Source: an uncultured Microbacteriaceae bacterium (GTDB lineage Bacteria; Actinomycetota; Actinomycetes; Actinomycetales; Microbacteriaceae). From it: a DNA stretch of 47,943 nt. Below, in pieces: positions 1 through 8,409 of this stretch. The translations under genes were made by a program, and so were the position numbers. Each line of letters starts with the position of its first letter. Position 1 is the first letter of the stretch. The stretch covers positions 1-47,943 of the forward strand of contig CALMSL010000110.1 in NCBI GenBank assembly GCA_937872445.1, written 5' to 3'. The notes under the pieces were generated by a model. That model was not told the DNA's origin, ran no database searches, and was given only the letters and a program-made list of their open reading frames with translations.

Positions 1-581
1 CCGACGAGATCGTACGCGATGTAGTCCTCGATGAGTTCGTTCCAGTCGTCCGCGAGGGCCGGGTGATTCCGCCAGAACTGCCGATACGCCTCGTGCGACT
101 CGAACGTCATGGACAGCCGGTCCGCGGCCGGACCCAGCGTCGCCCGCGTCAGCTCTTCATCGCTCAGTCCCCGTGGGGTCGGCAGGGGCAACCCGCCGTC
201 CACCAGAACAAGTGCTGACACTTTCTCCGGGTATCTGTTCGCGAGCACGAGCGACGCGAACGCACCCATCGAGTGGCCAACGACGACGGCAGAATTCACG
301 CCGAACGCATCGAGAACCGTTGCCAGATCCTCGGCGTGCTGCGGCATCCCCCATGGCCCGGGAAGTGTGTTGCTGCGGCCGCGGCCGCGCAGGTCCGGGG
401 CGATCAGGTGAGCATCGGGGAGGAAGGATGCGACGAGCGGCCAGGTGAGGTGGCTCGCGGTGACGCCGTGCACCGCGAGCACGGCCGGGCCGTCTTCCGG
501 GCCCCAGCTGCCGACAGTGAGGTCGCCGCCGCGCACCGGAACGCTCGTGCGCCGGTAGCTCGAATCGGGTGTGCCGGTCAT
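1..581 (-). CDS. alpha/beta hydrolase, 3' end cut by window edge
   Basis: The minus-strand frame opens at an ATG (base 581) and stays open to the window edge, giving about 193 residues of the N-terminal part. It shows the alpha/beta-hydrolase signature: an oxyanion region with AVHGVT near residue 40, PDLRGRGRS around residue 66, and the nucleophile elbow GHSMGA. The acid and histidine of the triad lie beyond the edge. The ATG overlaps the stop of the 3-hydroxybutyrate dehydrogenase by ATGA, so it is the last visible gene of the liv-ligase-tetR operon. The substrate is unknown. In this context an ester, lactone or oligo-hydroxyacid hydrolase is plausible but not shown. Confidence 0.85.
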   Translation of the reverse strand, partial: MTGTPDSSYRRTSVPVRGGDLTVGSWGPEDGPAVLAVHGVTASHLTWPLVASFLPDAHLIAPDLRGRGRSNTLPGPWGMPQHAEDLATVLDAFGVNSAVVVGHSMGAFASLVLANRYPEKVSALVLVDGGLPLPTPRGLSDEELTRATLGPAADRLSMTFESHEAYRQFWRNHPALADDWNELIEDYIAYDLV

Positions 582-1324
582 CGTGCCGTCCACCCGCCAT
601 CCATCGTGTAGGAGGCGCCCGTCACCATGCCGGCGGTGTCGCCGGCGAGCCACAGGGCGAGGTCGGCGACTTCCTCGGGTTCGACGAGACGCTTGATGGC
701 AATCTCCGCGAGCATGACCTTTTCGACCACGTCGGACTCCGGAATGCCGTGGGTGCGCGCCTGGTCGGCGATCTGCTTCTCCACGAGCGGCGTGCGCACA
801 TAGGAGGGGTTGATGCAGTTGCTCGTGACGCCGTGCGGGCCGCCCTCGAGCGCCGTGACCTTGGACAGGCCCTCCAGCCCGTGCTTCGCCGCGACATACG
901 CGGACTTGAACGCGGAGGCGCGCAGCCCGTGCGCGGAGGACAGGTTGATGATGCGCCCGTGACCGCGTTCATACATTTTCGGCAGCGCGGCGCGAATGAG
1001 CAGGAACGGGGATTCGAGCATGAGGCGCAGGATGAAGGAGAACCGCTCCGGATCGAACTCCTCGATCGGGCTCACGTGCTGCACGCCGGCGTTGTTGACG
1101 AGGATGTCCACATTGAGGTCAAGATCCGCGAGCGCTTTCGTGTCGCTGAGGTCGACCGGCCACGCCTCGCCATCGATTTTCTTCGCCATCGCTTCCGCCG
1201 CGTCGCCATTCAGGTCGGCCACGATGACGTGGGCGCCTGCCGCGGCGAACGCCACAGCGCACGCCGCGCCAATTCCGCTGGCACCGCCCGTCACGAGTGC
1301 CCGGCGACCACTGAGGTCGGTCAT
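578..1324 (-). CDS. SDR-family 3-hydroxybutyrate dehydrogenase
   Basis: A 248-residue short-chain dehydrogenase expected to oxidise (R)-3-hydroxybutyrate to acetoacetate with NAD+ in the cytoplasm. The nucleotide motif TGGASGIG is at residues 12-19, NNAG at 77-80, and the catalytic Ser near 129-130, Tyr143 and Lys147. The stretches VNNAGVQHVSPIEEF and SSAHGLRAS...KSAYVAAKHG match the 3-hydroxybutyrate dehydrogenase subgroup rather than FabG-type reductases. The ATG at 1324 is preferred over the longer open frame because GGAAGGAG lies 5 bases upstream and the ATG overlaps the tetR stop by ATGA. Family known; substrate inferred from sequence similarity. Confidence 0.88.
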   Translation of the reverse strand: MTDLSGRRALVTGGASGIGAACAVAFAAAGAHVIVADLNGDAAEAMAKKIDGEAWPVDLSDTKALADLDLNVDILVNNAGVQHVSPIEEFDPERFSFILRLMLESPFLLIRAALPKMYERGHGRIINLSSAHGLRASAFKSAYVAAKHGLEGLSKVTALEGGPHGVTSNCINPSYVRTPLVEKQIADQARTHGIPESDVVEKVMLAEIAIKRLVEPEEVADLALWLAGDTAGMVTGASYTMDGGWTAR

Positions 1325-1992
1325 GTCCGCTCCTTCCCTTGCCTGGGGTTCTCGGTGTCCGACGACACCCCGAGTCCACGTTGGATGAACTGCATCATTT
1401 GTTCGAAGACCTTGTCCGGCACCTCGGACGTGCCGCTGCCCGTGGGGTCGCTCGCGCCGCCAGAGGTGTCGCCGTTGCCCCACAGCACCCAGCGCATGCC
1501 CACCATCTCGCCGATACCCATGAGAATCCAGGCGGCGATCTCCGGGTCGAATTCGCCGACCTCGCCCTGCTGTTGCGCCGTGGTCAACCCCTGGATGTAG
1601 CCCTCCACAATGCGGGAATAGTGGAGCCGGAGCGAGTTCGGCGACACAAACTCCGCCTCCCGAACGACGCGGTACAGAGCCGGGTGCGCCGCCGTGAACT
1701 CGAAGAATCCACGGAACCCTGCCCGCTCCGATTCGATTCGCGTGGTCGCCGACGCCGCCGCCTCCGTCATGGCGTGGCGCACGCGGCGGTTGAGGTCTTC
1801 CACGAGCTCCTCGAAAATTTCGAGCTTGCTCGTGAAGTACAGGTAAAACGTGCCCTGCGCGACGCCGGCGGCCTCGGTGATCCGCACGATGGACGCCTCG
1901 CTGTAACCGTTCTCCGCGAACACGGCCTCTGCCGCCTCCAGGAGGCGAGCGCGCGTGCGGGTTCCGCGCTGGGTGCGGGGCGCATCGCTCAT
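1321..1992 (-). CDS. TetR-family transcriptional regulator
   Basis: A 223-residue one-component repressor. The N-terminal helix-turn-helix spans about residues 33-56, with the typical VAQGTFYLYFTSK recognition-helix region; the C-terminal half is a variable ligand domain. It sits inside the operon, between the acyl-CoA ligase (ATGA overlap at 1989-1992) and the 3-hydroxybutyrate dehydrogenase (ATGA overlap at 1321-1324). It is therefore co-expressed with its likely targets. The natural inference is a repressor of the liv/thiolase divergent promoter region that responds to an acyl-CoA or the free acid; neither ligand nor operator is shown by the sequence. Confidence 0.9.
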   Translation of the reverse strand: MSDAPRTQRGTRTRARLLEAAEAVFAENGYSEASIVRITEAAGVAQGTFYLYFTSKLEIFEELVEDLNRRVRHAMTEAAASATTRIESERAGFRGFFEFTAAHPALYRVVREAEFVSPNSLRLHYSRIVEGYIQGLTTAQQQGEVGEFDPEIAAWILMGIGEMVGMRWVLWGNGDTSGGASDPTGSGTSEVPDKVFEQMMQFIQRGLGVSSDTENPRQGKERT

Positions 1993-3542
1993 GAAGTCAC
2001 CTCGTCTGAGAGCATGGCCGCGTACTGTTCGACGAGGACCCGGCGAAGCACCTTGTCGCCCGGTGAGCGAGGGATGCTGCGCACGAGCACGATGCGCTTG
2101 GGCAACTTGAACGCGGCGAGGTGTTCGGCGCAGTGGGCGAGCAACTCGTCCTCATCCGTGACCATGCCCTGCCTCACGACGACCCAGGCGACTCCGACTT
2201 CCCCCCACCGGTCGTCCGGCACGCCGACGACGGCGACATCCAGAACCGCAGGATGCGCGGCGATGACGCTCGAGATTTCGGTGGGCGCAATGCTTTCGCC
2301 GCCGGAGATGTAAATGTCCGAGATGCGGTCGACGACGCGGAAGTACCCTTCGCCGTCCCTGTGCACGAGGTCTCCCGTGTGCAGCCAGCCGCCCCGAAGG
2401 GTGACTGCGGTCAGTTCCGGTTCGCGGAAGTAGCCGGGGAACACGCTCGGACCGCGCACCAGCAACTCCCCCGTCGCGTCGCCTTCCAGCTCTTCCCCCG
2501 TGACCGGGTCGGCGACCGCCACCTCGACGTGCGGGTACGGCTTGCCGGCGAGGCCCACTTTGGTGCGGGCATCCTCGTCGGGCAGGCACAGCACATTGGG
2601 GCTCGCCTCGGTAAGGCCGTAGCCCTGCGTGAGCGCCACCCCGCGCGAGTGCCAGGTCCGCAGGAGCGGCTCCGGCATGGGTGCTCCGCCGACGATCGCG
2701 TGCCGAAGACTCGACAGGTCGGCGTCCGCGAACGCGGGATGCTCGGACAGGAACAGGTAGTTCGCCGGAACGCCCATCGTGGTGGTGATCCCCCGCTCCT
2801 GGATGAGTTGCAGCACGCGACCAGGGTCGAAGGTGCGCTCGAGCACGACCGTGGCGCCCACCCACCAGGCCAGGAGCGGCTGAACGTTCCAGCCGCCGAC
2901 GTGGTACTGCGGCATGAACGCGAGGACCGCGTCAGAGCTCGTGATTTCCGCGGTGCGGGACAGCGCGAGGTTCGTCCAGAAGCAGTTCGCGTGGGTCAGG
3001 ATCGCCCCGCGCGGCTCCCCCTGCGTTCCGGACGAGAAAATGATGAGGAGGGCGTCGTCGTCGCGCACATCCCTGCGCACGGGGGCATCCGTGAGGGAGG
3101 TTCTCGTCGGGTGCGGGACGTTTGACTCGATCTGCCCGACCCCAAGGCCCTGCACGGCGACGGGGTTGATGAGGCGTGTGCGCGTCGCGGTGGCCAGCGT
3201 CGTGAATTCGTCCTCGACGAGGAGCAGGGCCGGGTCCGACTTCACGAGTTGCACCGCGAGTTCGCGCGGCGACAGACGCCACGACAGCGGCACAAGCACA
3301 AGTCCCGCCTTCGCGCACGCGAAGAACACGACGACGTGGTCGGCGCTGTTGCCGGTGAGCGTCGCAATGCGATCCCCCACCCCGTACCCGCGGTCGAGGA
3401 AGGCCTCGGCGAGAGCGCTCGCCCTGGCGTCCAGTTCCCGGTAGGTGAGAACGACTCCGCGGTCGTCCACGGCGACCCGATCCGGGGTGGCGATGGCCCG
3501 GTCGCGCGTCCACCGCCCGAGAGTGTGAAGTCCGTGGGTCAT
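1989..3542 (-). CDS. AMP-forming acyl-CoA ligase (FadD-like)
   Basis: A 517-residue adenylate-forming ligase that activates a carboxylic acid to its CoA thioester through an acyl-AMP. The phosphate loop FSSGTQGEPRGA is at residues 169-180, followed by PQYHVGG, GYGLTEASPN, the HTGDL and ISGGE motifs, and a C-terminal catalytic Lys in PRSPGDKVLRR. The ATG at 3542 overlaps the livM stop by ATGA. A longer upstream open frame is only livM read in another frame. The length is typical of medium-size fatty-acyl/aryl ligases and shorter than acetoacetyl-CoA synthetase. The acid it activates is unknown; the neighbouring dehydrogenase and thiolase suggest a short hydroxy- or keto-acid. Confidence 0.9.
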   Translation of the reverse strand: MTHGLHTLGRWTRDRAIATPDRVAVDDRGVVLTYRELDARASALAEAFLDRGYGVGDRIATLTGNSADHVVVFFACAKAGLVLVPLSWRLSPRELAVQLVKSDPALLLVEDEFTTLATATRTRLINPVAVQGLGVGQIESNVPHPTRTSLTDAPVRRDVRDDDALLIIFSSGTQGEPRGAILTHANCFWTNLALSRTAEITSSDAVLAFMPQYHVGGWNVQPLLAWWVGATVVLERTFDPGRVLQLIQERGITTTMGVPANYLFLSEHPAFADADLSSLRHAIVGGAPMPEPLLRTWHSRGVALTQGYGLTEASPNVLCLPDEDARTKVGLAGKPYPHVEVAVADPVTGEELEGDATGELLVRGPSVFPGYFREPELTAVTLRGGWLHTGDLVHRDGEGYFRVVDRISDIYISGGESIAPTEISSVIAAHPAVLDVAVVGVPDDRWGEVGVAWVVVRQGMVTDEDELLAHCAEHLAAFKLPKRIVLVRSIPRSPGDKVLRRVLVEQYAAMLSDEVTS

Positions 3543-4642
3543 TCGAGTTCCTCCAGCACGTTTTTCTCCGGCGCAGGCCGCGGCTCGTTCGTCCGCGATC
3601 GGGTGCCAGCGATCCGCCCTGGAATTCCGGCGAGGCCGCCGGGCAGGAAAAGGACCACCAGAATAAATAACGTACCGAGAATGAACAGCGGCTGCGAGAG
3701 CGGGATGCGCAGGAAATCCGGGAGGCCGCTCACGGCGTCCGACGACGCGAACGCGGTGAGGCGTTGATCGAGGAGCGTGTACACGACGCCGCCGATGACG
3801 GCGCCCCAGCGGTACCCGACCCCGCCGAGCACCACGATCACGAGAAGGGTCAGCGTGAAGTCCGCCGACGCCAGCTTTTGCGTGGCGCTGCTCTGCAGCA
3901 GCAGGTACGCCATGCCGACGATGGTCGCGAGCACCCCGCCGATCACGAACGTGAGCAGTTTCACGAAGTAGGGCCGGATGCCGATGACGCGCACGCGCAG
4001 TTCGTTTTCCCGGGTGGCCGCCACGACGTGGCCGGCGCGGGACTGCTCGAACCAGGAGCTCACGAGGAACACGATGACGAGGATGGCCAGGCACAGCCAG
4101 TACAGGTTCTTGGTCTGGAGGACTCCGACGAACATGTCGGGGACGTGAGTGGTGTCCAGTGCGAGGCCCTCGTCACCGCCGGTGAGCTGTCCCGGGTTTT
4201 TCCGGATGAGCACGGATCCGGCCTGGGCGAACGCGAGCGTCACCATCGCGAAGGAAATTCCGGTGACGCGGAGGCTGAGCGCGCCGACGGCCGCCGCGAT
4301 GACAAGCCCGATGACGAACGTCAGAATGATCGCGGGAAGCAGTTCGAGGCCGAAGTGGCGCAGCGCGATTCCAAGGCCGTAGGCGCCGATCGCGAAGTAC
4401 AGCGCATGCCCGAAGGACAGCAGCCCCGCGACGCCGAAGATCAGGTGGTAGCTGAGGGCGAGCGACGCGATGAGCATGCTGAACGCGATCAGCTGGAGCG
4501 TTCCGGGGGTGTAGGTGGGGCCGGGGAAGACGCCGGGAATGTCGATCGCGAGCATGGGCAGGATCGCCAGGAACGCGACGAGCACGCCGGCGAGCGCCCA
4601 CTTCACGAGCGGTCGGGACAGGAACACCTTCACGCCGTTCAT
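3539..4642 (-). CDS. livM: LivM-type ABC permease
   Basis: A 367-residue polytopic membrane protein of the branched-chain amino-acid (HAAT) permease family. About nine to ten hydrophobic segments are visible, and the family segment GVAGLLSFGHALYFAIGAYG lies in the N-terminal third. It pairs with LivH to form the translocation pore of the importer encoded by the four upstream genes. The C-terminal tail after the last membrane segment is charged and cytoplasmic. Start and stop both overlap neighbours (ATGA on each side), implying translational coupling. HAAT permeases also import amides, urea and short acids, so the substrate cannot be read from this gene. Confidence 0.92.
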   Translation of the reverse strand: MNGVKVFLSRPLVKWALAGVLVAFLAILPMLAIDIPGVFPGPTYTPGTLQLIAFSMLIASLALSYHLIFGVAGLLSFGHALYFAIGAYGLGIALRHFGLELLPAIILTFVIGLVIAAAVGALSLRVTGISFAMVTLAFAQAGSVLIRKNPGQLTGGDEGLALDTTHVPDMFVGVLQTKNLYWLCLAILVIVFLVSSWFEQSRAGHVVAATRENELRVRVIGIRPYFVKLLTFVIGGVLATIVGMAYLLLQSSATQKLASADFTLTLLVIVVLGGVGYRWGAVIGGVVYTLLDQRLTAFASSDAVSGLPDFLRIPLSQPLFILGTLFILVVLFLPGGLAGIPGRIAGTRSRTNEPRPAPEKNVLEELE

Positions 4643-5514
4643 GCTTTGCTCCCGAGTAATCCGGAGGGCCGCACGAGCAGGACGACCGCGAGCAGGAGCA
4701 CGACGACGAAGTCGCCCGTCCCGCCGAGGTAGAAGTTCGCGAACTGCTGCAGAACGGCCACGAGGGCGGCCGCGATCGCCGCGCCGCTCAGCGAACCGAG
4801 CCCGCCGATGACGGTCACGATGAACGCGAAGATGAGCAGCGAACCGCCGATTCCCGACGACACGTACCCGTAGTAGCTGGAGGCGAGCACACCGCCGACG
4901 CCGGCGGCGGCACCGCCGATCGCGAACACCACGGTGAACGCCCGCCGCACGTCAATGCCGAGGGCCGTGACCATGGAACGGTTTTCGACGCCGGCCCGGA
5001 TGATGAGTCCGTATCTCGTGTACTTGAGGAACGCGACAATCCCGAGCAGTACGAGCACCGAGGCGAGGATGAGAATGAACCGGTTGTTCGGAATGGAGGC
5101 GCCGAGGATTTCGGTGGTTCCGCCGAGCCAGCTCGGCCCGGTCACGTAGATCGGGTCGGTGCCCCAGATCCCGTCGAACAGCGCGACGGAGGCGAGGGCG
5201 AGCCCCACCGTAACGAGCACTTGTTCGATGTGCCGTTCGTACAGCTTCCGGATGAGGAAAAACTCCGTCGCGGCCGCGAAAGCGGCACCCACCGCAGCGC
5301 CGACGAGCACCGAGGCGATGAAGACGGCCCAGTTGTCGGCCCCAAGCACGCGGGCGACTTCCCACCCGATGTACGCGCCGAGGGTGAGGAAGGACCCGTG
5401 CGCGAAGTTCAGGACGCCCATAAGCCCGTAAATGAGCGAGAGGCCGGAGGCGATGAGGAAGTACAGCGCGCCGAGGCCGAGGCCCGTGATGAGGAGCAGG
5501 ATGACGGTGCTCAT
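4639..5514 (-). CDS. livH: LivH-type ABC permease
   Basis: A 291-residue membrane protein with around eight hydrophobic segments and the family motif YGLMGVLNFAHGSFLTLGAY near residues 29-48, diagnostic of LivH. It is the second pore subunit of the importer. It begins with ATG overlapping the livF stop and ends overlapping livM, as in a tightly coupled operon. Length is standard for the family. Confidence 0.92.
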   Translation of the reverse strand: MSTVILLLITGLGLGALYFLIASGLSLIYGLMGVLNFAHGSFLTLGAYIGWEVARVLGADNWAVFIASVLVGAAVGAAFAAATEFFLIRKLYERHIEQVLVTVGLALASVALFDGIWGTDPIYVTGPSWLGGTTEILGASIPNNRFILILASVLVLLGIVAFLKYTRYGLIIRAGVENRSMVTALGIDVRRAFTVVFAIGGAAAGVGGVLASSYYGYVSSGIGGSLLIFAFIVTVIGGLGSLSGAAIAAALVAVLQQFANFYLGGTGDFVVVLLLAVVLLVRPSGLLGSKA

Positions 5515-6296
5515 GACGTCGTCGCCCCCGAATCCGCGGACTTCTGGCCGCCGGCTTCGGCATGGACGCCGAGGAACCGGCGGGTCATGTCGTCGTCCTC
5601 GAGAAGTTCGTTGGCGTCTCCCGTGTGCACGACCCGGCCGCCCTCGATCACGATCGCGCCGGCCGCGAGCCGCCGCACGACCTGCAGATTTTGCTCCACG
5701 AGAAGCACCGGCACGGTTTTCGCCGCTTCCGCGAGGGCATCCGCAACCTCCCCGACGATGATGGGCGCAAGCCCTTTCGTGGGTTCGTCGACGAGAAGGA
5801 GTTTGTTCGTGTTGATGAGCGCCCGGGCAAGGGACAGCATTTGCTGCTGGCCGCCCGACAGCGTGCCGGCGAGCTGGCCGGGTCTGGCCACCAGATCCGG
5901 GAAAAGTTCTGCGACGAAGTCGCGCCGCGGATTCGCGTCCCGCTCGGCGAGCCTGAGGTTTTCCGCGACAGTCAGTTTGGAGAACACTTCGCGGTCCTCG
6001 GGAACGTAGCCGATTCCGCGCTGCACGATCCGGTGCGTGCGCTGCCGATCCAGGCGAACGCCCGCAGCGTTGCCGGATGCGCCGTCCCCGAAGAACGTGA
6101 CCTCGCCGCGCCGCTCGATGAGCCCGAGGATCCCCTTGATGGTGCTCGTCTTGCCGACGCCGTTGCGGCCGAGGAGAGCGGTCACGCCGGTCGACGGGAC
6201 ATCAAAACTCACGTCCTCCACGACCTGCTGACCGGCGATCTTCGCACTCAGTCCGCGCACGGTCAGGATGGTGGCGGTCGAATTCCCGGAGCTCAC
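5511..6296 (-). CDS. livF: LivF-type ABC ATPase
   Basis: A 261-residue ABC ATPase energising the HAAT importer. Walker A is GRNGVGKTS, the signature is LSGGQQQMLSLARAL, and Walker B is LLLVDEPTKGLAP followed by the H-loop region. The phrase LVDEPTKGLAPIIV and the shorter insert length mark LivF rather than LivG. The start is a GTG overlapping the livG stop (GTGA at 6293-6296). Confidence 0.92.
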   Translation of the reverse strand: MSSGNSTATILTVRGLSAKIAGQQVVEDVSFDVPSTGVTALLGRNGVGKTSTIKGILGLIERRGEVTFFGDGASGNAAGVRLDRQRTHRIVQRGIGYVPEDREVFSKLTVAENLRLAERDANPRRDFVAELFPDLVARPGQLAGTLSGGQQQMLSLARALINTNKLLLVDEPTKGLAPIIVGEVADALAEAAKTVPVLLVEQNLQVVRRLAAGAIVIEGGRVVHTGDANELLEDDDMTRRFLGVHAEAGGQKSADSGATTS

Positions 6297-7054
6297 GCGG
6301 CGTCTCCCAGGTATGCGCCCTGCACTGCCGGGTTCGCCATGACGGCCTCCGGGGTGTCGTGCGCCAGGAGCTGGCCGTGGTGCATGACCGCGACACTGTC
6401 GACGAGCCCGAGGACGACGTCAATGTGGTGTTCGACCATGAGCACGGTGCGCCCGCTGTCCTTGTGCAGGCCGCGGATCACCTCGACAAGGCCTGGGACA
6501 TCGCCCGAAGCGACCCCGGCCATGGGCTCGTCCAGAAGAATGAGGCGCGGATTCGTGGCCAGGAGCATCGCTATTTCGAGTTTGCGCTTGTCGCCGTGCG
6601 ACAGCACCCCGGCATCCGTGGCGGCGTGGTGCGCGAGCCCGACCTCGTCGAGCCGCTCGGCGGCGATGGCACTGGCCCGATCCCGCGAGTTGGGGAAGCG
6701 CACGATCGAGAGGCTGCCGCCCAGTTCGACCTGCGCGGCAAGCCTCACGTTTTCGAGTGCCGAGAGCCCGTTGAACAGGCTCGAGGTTTGAAACGTTCTG
6801 CCGATCCCAGCCCGCGCCCGGCGGTGGATGTGCTCGTTCGTGACGTCCCTCCCATTCAGGCGGATCGTCCCCGAGGTGGGGGCGATCACGCCCGAAATGA
6901 GATTGAACAGGGTGGTCTTACCCGCCCCGTTCGGGCCGATCACGCCGAGCATCTCACCCTCGGCAACCTGCAGCGTGACATCCTCGAGGATGCGCGCGCC
7001 GCCGATCTGGAGGCTGAGGTGCTCCACGTCGAGCACGGGCTGGTTGGCAGTCAT
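6293..7054 (-). CDS. livG: LivG-type ABC ATPase
   Basis: A 253-residue ABC ATPase, partner of LivF. Walker A is GPNGAGKTT, and the LivG-specific segment GIGRTFQTSSLF follows. The signature motif is atypical: LSHGDKRKLEIAMLL in place of canonical LSGG, with His in the third position; this LSxGxxRxLEIA form is common in LivG proteins. Walker B is LILLDEPMAG. It starts 12 bases downstream of the binding-protein stop and overlaps livF. Confidence 0.92.
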   Translation of the reverse strand: MTANQPVLDVEHLSLQIGGARILEDVTLQVAEGEMLGVIGPNGAGKTTLFNLISGVIAPTSGTIRLNGRDVTNEHIHRRARAGIGRTFQTSSLFNGLSALENVRLAAQVELGGSLSIVRFPNSRDRASAIAAERLDEVGLAHHAATDAGVLSHGDKRKLEIAMLLATNPRLILLDEPMAGVASGDVPGLVEVIRGLHKDSGRTVLMVEHHIDVVLGLVDSVAVMHHGQLLAHDTPEAVMANPAVQGAYLGDAA

Positions 7055-7066
7055 CGTTCGCTGATA

Positions 7067-8269
7067 CTACTTCGCGAGCGGCGGTGCGACGGTGTCGGCG
7101 TCGACCTTCTTGATGAGCTCCGGCTTGTAGGTGTCGCCCGACTTCACGAGCTTCGCCTGGAACATCGGCTGGAGGACCGCGTGGTCCTGCGCACGGATCG
7201 TGAGCTTGCCCTTCACGGAGTCGAAGCTCCAGCCCTCGAGGGACTTGATCATCTTCTGCACGTCGTCGCCGCCGCCCGTCTTGATCGCCTGAACGATCAT
7301 CTGCGCCGCGACGAAGCCGTCCGGCGTGAACAGGTCCGCCTGCTGGTTGTTCTTCTCGAGGTACGTGATCATCGCCTTCTCGACATCCGTGCCGCCCGCG
7401 CCGCCGAAGTAGTAGCTCAGGAAGCTGATGTCCTCGCTGGCCGGGCCGTACGCCCCGTAGCTGGCGATGTTCGCAAGACCGGTCACGACCGGGGCGATCT
7501 TGAATACGCCCTGCTGGGAGAGCGCCTGCCACATCGCGCCCGTGGTGGCACCGGCCCACGCGACGAAGACCATGTCGGGCTTGGCCGCGACGATCTTCTG
7601 CGCGAACGGGGTGAACTCCGTGGCATCCTCCGGGACAAGCTCGCCCGTGACGTTGGCGCCCTTGGCTCCCAGGACCGCCTTGACGCCGGCGACGTTACCC
7701 TGGCCGAACGCGGTGTCCTGTGCGAACACGAGGACGTTCTTTCCGGTCAGGTCGCCCACGAAGGTTCCCGCCGTGGCGACATCCTGAATCGTCTGGCGCC
7801 CGGAGCGGAAGGTGTACTCGTTCACGCCCGTGATGGCGTCCGCCGCTGCGGGTCCCGAGATGTACAGAATCTTGTTCTGGGCCGCCTGCTCGGCGACCGC
7901 GAGCGCGATGCCGGAGGAGACGGTGCCCGCGATGATCTGGGTGCCATTTCCGATGGCCTGCTTCGCCGCCGAGACGGCCTTGTCGGAGTCGCCGGCGTCG
8001 TCCGTGTAGGTGATGTCGAGTGCGCGTCCGTCGACCTTGCCGGTTCCGCCGGTGGCATAGTCAAGGCCGGCCTTGAAACCCTGCAGGTACTCTTCGCCGT
8101 ATCCCGCGAGCGGGCCGGTTTCGGACGTGATGATGGCAACCTTCACCGGGGCCTTGGCAGCGCCGTCGTTGGTTGGGGAGGTTCCTCCTGTAGTCGGCGC
8201 GCATCCAGCAAGCGCCAATCCCGCAATGGCCAGGATGGCCGGAGCGAGGTATTTCTTCGATACTCGCAT
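7067..8269 (-). CDS. livK: LivK-type periplasmic-binding lipoprotein
   Basis: A 400-residue ligand-binding protein, first gene of the operon. The N-terminus is a lipoprotein signal with lipobox LAGC (Cys23) followed by a Thr/Gly-rich spacer, so it should be anchored outside the membrane. The mature part reads as a peripheral-binding type-1 fold (KVAIITSETGPLAGYGEEYLQG at its beginning). It delivers substrate to LivH/LivM. Nothing in the sequence fixes the ligand; the operon argues for a carboxylic acid that is then CoA-activated rather than an amino acid. A well-matched sigma-70-type promoter lies 70-100 bases upstream. Confidence 0.9.
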   Translation of the reverse strand: MRVSKKYLAPAILAIAGLALAGCAPTTGGTSPTNDGAAKAPVKVAIITSETGPLAGYGEEYLQGFKAGLDYATGGTGKVDGRALDITYTDDAGDSDKAVSAAKQAIGNGTQIIAGTVSSGIALAVAEQAAQNKILYISGPAAADAITGVNEYTFRSGRQTIQDVATAGTFVGDLTGKNVLVFAQDTAFGQGNVAGVKAVLGAKGANVTGELVPEDATEFTPFAQKIVAAKPDMVFVAWAGATTGAMWQALSQQGVFKIAPVVTGLANIASYGAYGPASEDISFLSYYFGGAGGTDVEKAMITYLEKNNQQADLFTPDGFVAAQMIVQAIKTGGGDDVQKMIKSLEGWSFDSVKGKLTIRAQDHAVLQPMFQAKLVKSGDTYKPELIKKVDADTVAPPLAK

Positions 8270-8338
8270 TTAACTGCCTTTCATGCTGTGTTGACGTGGG
8301 GAATCGCCCAAAACATGACAGACGATTCAGGTCTCAGT

Positions 8339-8368
8339 AATGTAGCCTGTTCCGCGCTAGAGTGTCAA
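8339..8368 (-). promoter_or_regulatory. promoter of the liv-ligase-tetR-dehydrogenase operon
   Basis: Read on the minus strand, a perfect -35 TTGACA (bases 8368-8363) is followed after 18 bases by TACATT (8344-8339). That predicts transcription starting near 8332 and a leader of about 60 bases before livK. It is the best housekeeping-type promoter I can find in the window. Confidence 0.6.
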
Positions 8369-8373
8369 ACAGG
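8346..8373. promoter_or_regulatory. candidate operator between -35 and -10 of the liv promoter
   Basis: An inverted repeat CCTGTT-N16-AACAGG straddles the spacer and -35 box of the liv promoter. A second imperfect repeat (ACATGAC at 8313-8319 facing GTAATGT at 8337-8343) lies next to it. Either could be the site of the operon-encoded TetR protein. The arms are short, so this is weak and rests mainly on position. Confidence 0.25.
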
Positions 8374-8409
8374 ACCCACCCGTCAAACCCTATTCGCATG
8401 GAGCACACA

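Noticed and set aside
3543-4094. N-terminal extension of the acyl-CoA ligase
   Set aside because: These residues are livM read in another frame. The ligase family starts near the ATG at 3542, which also overlaps the livM stop.
8299-8316. A third copy of the ald/lrp motif in the liv-thiolase spacer (GGAATCGC core)
   Set aside because: Only 12 of 18 positions match and the TTGTCAC half is missing, which is near what chance gives in such a region.
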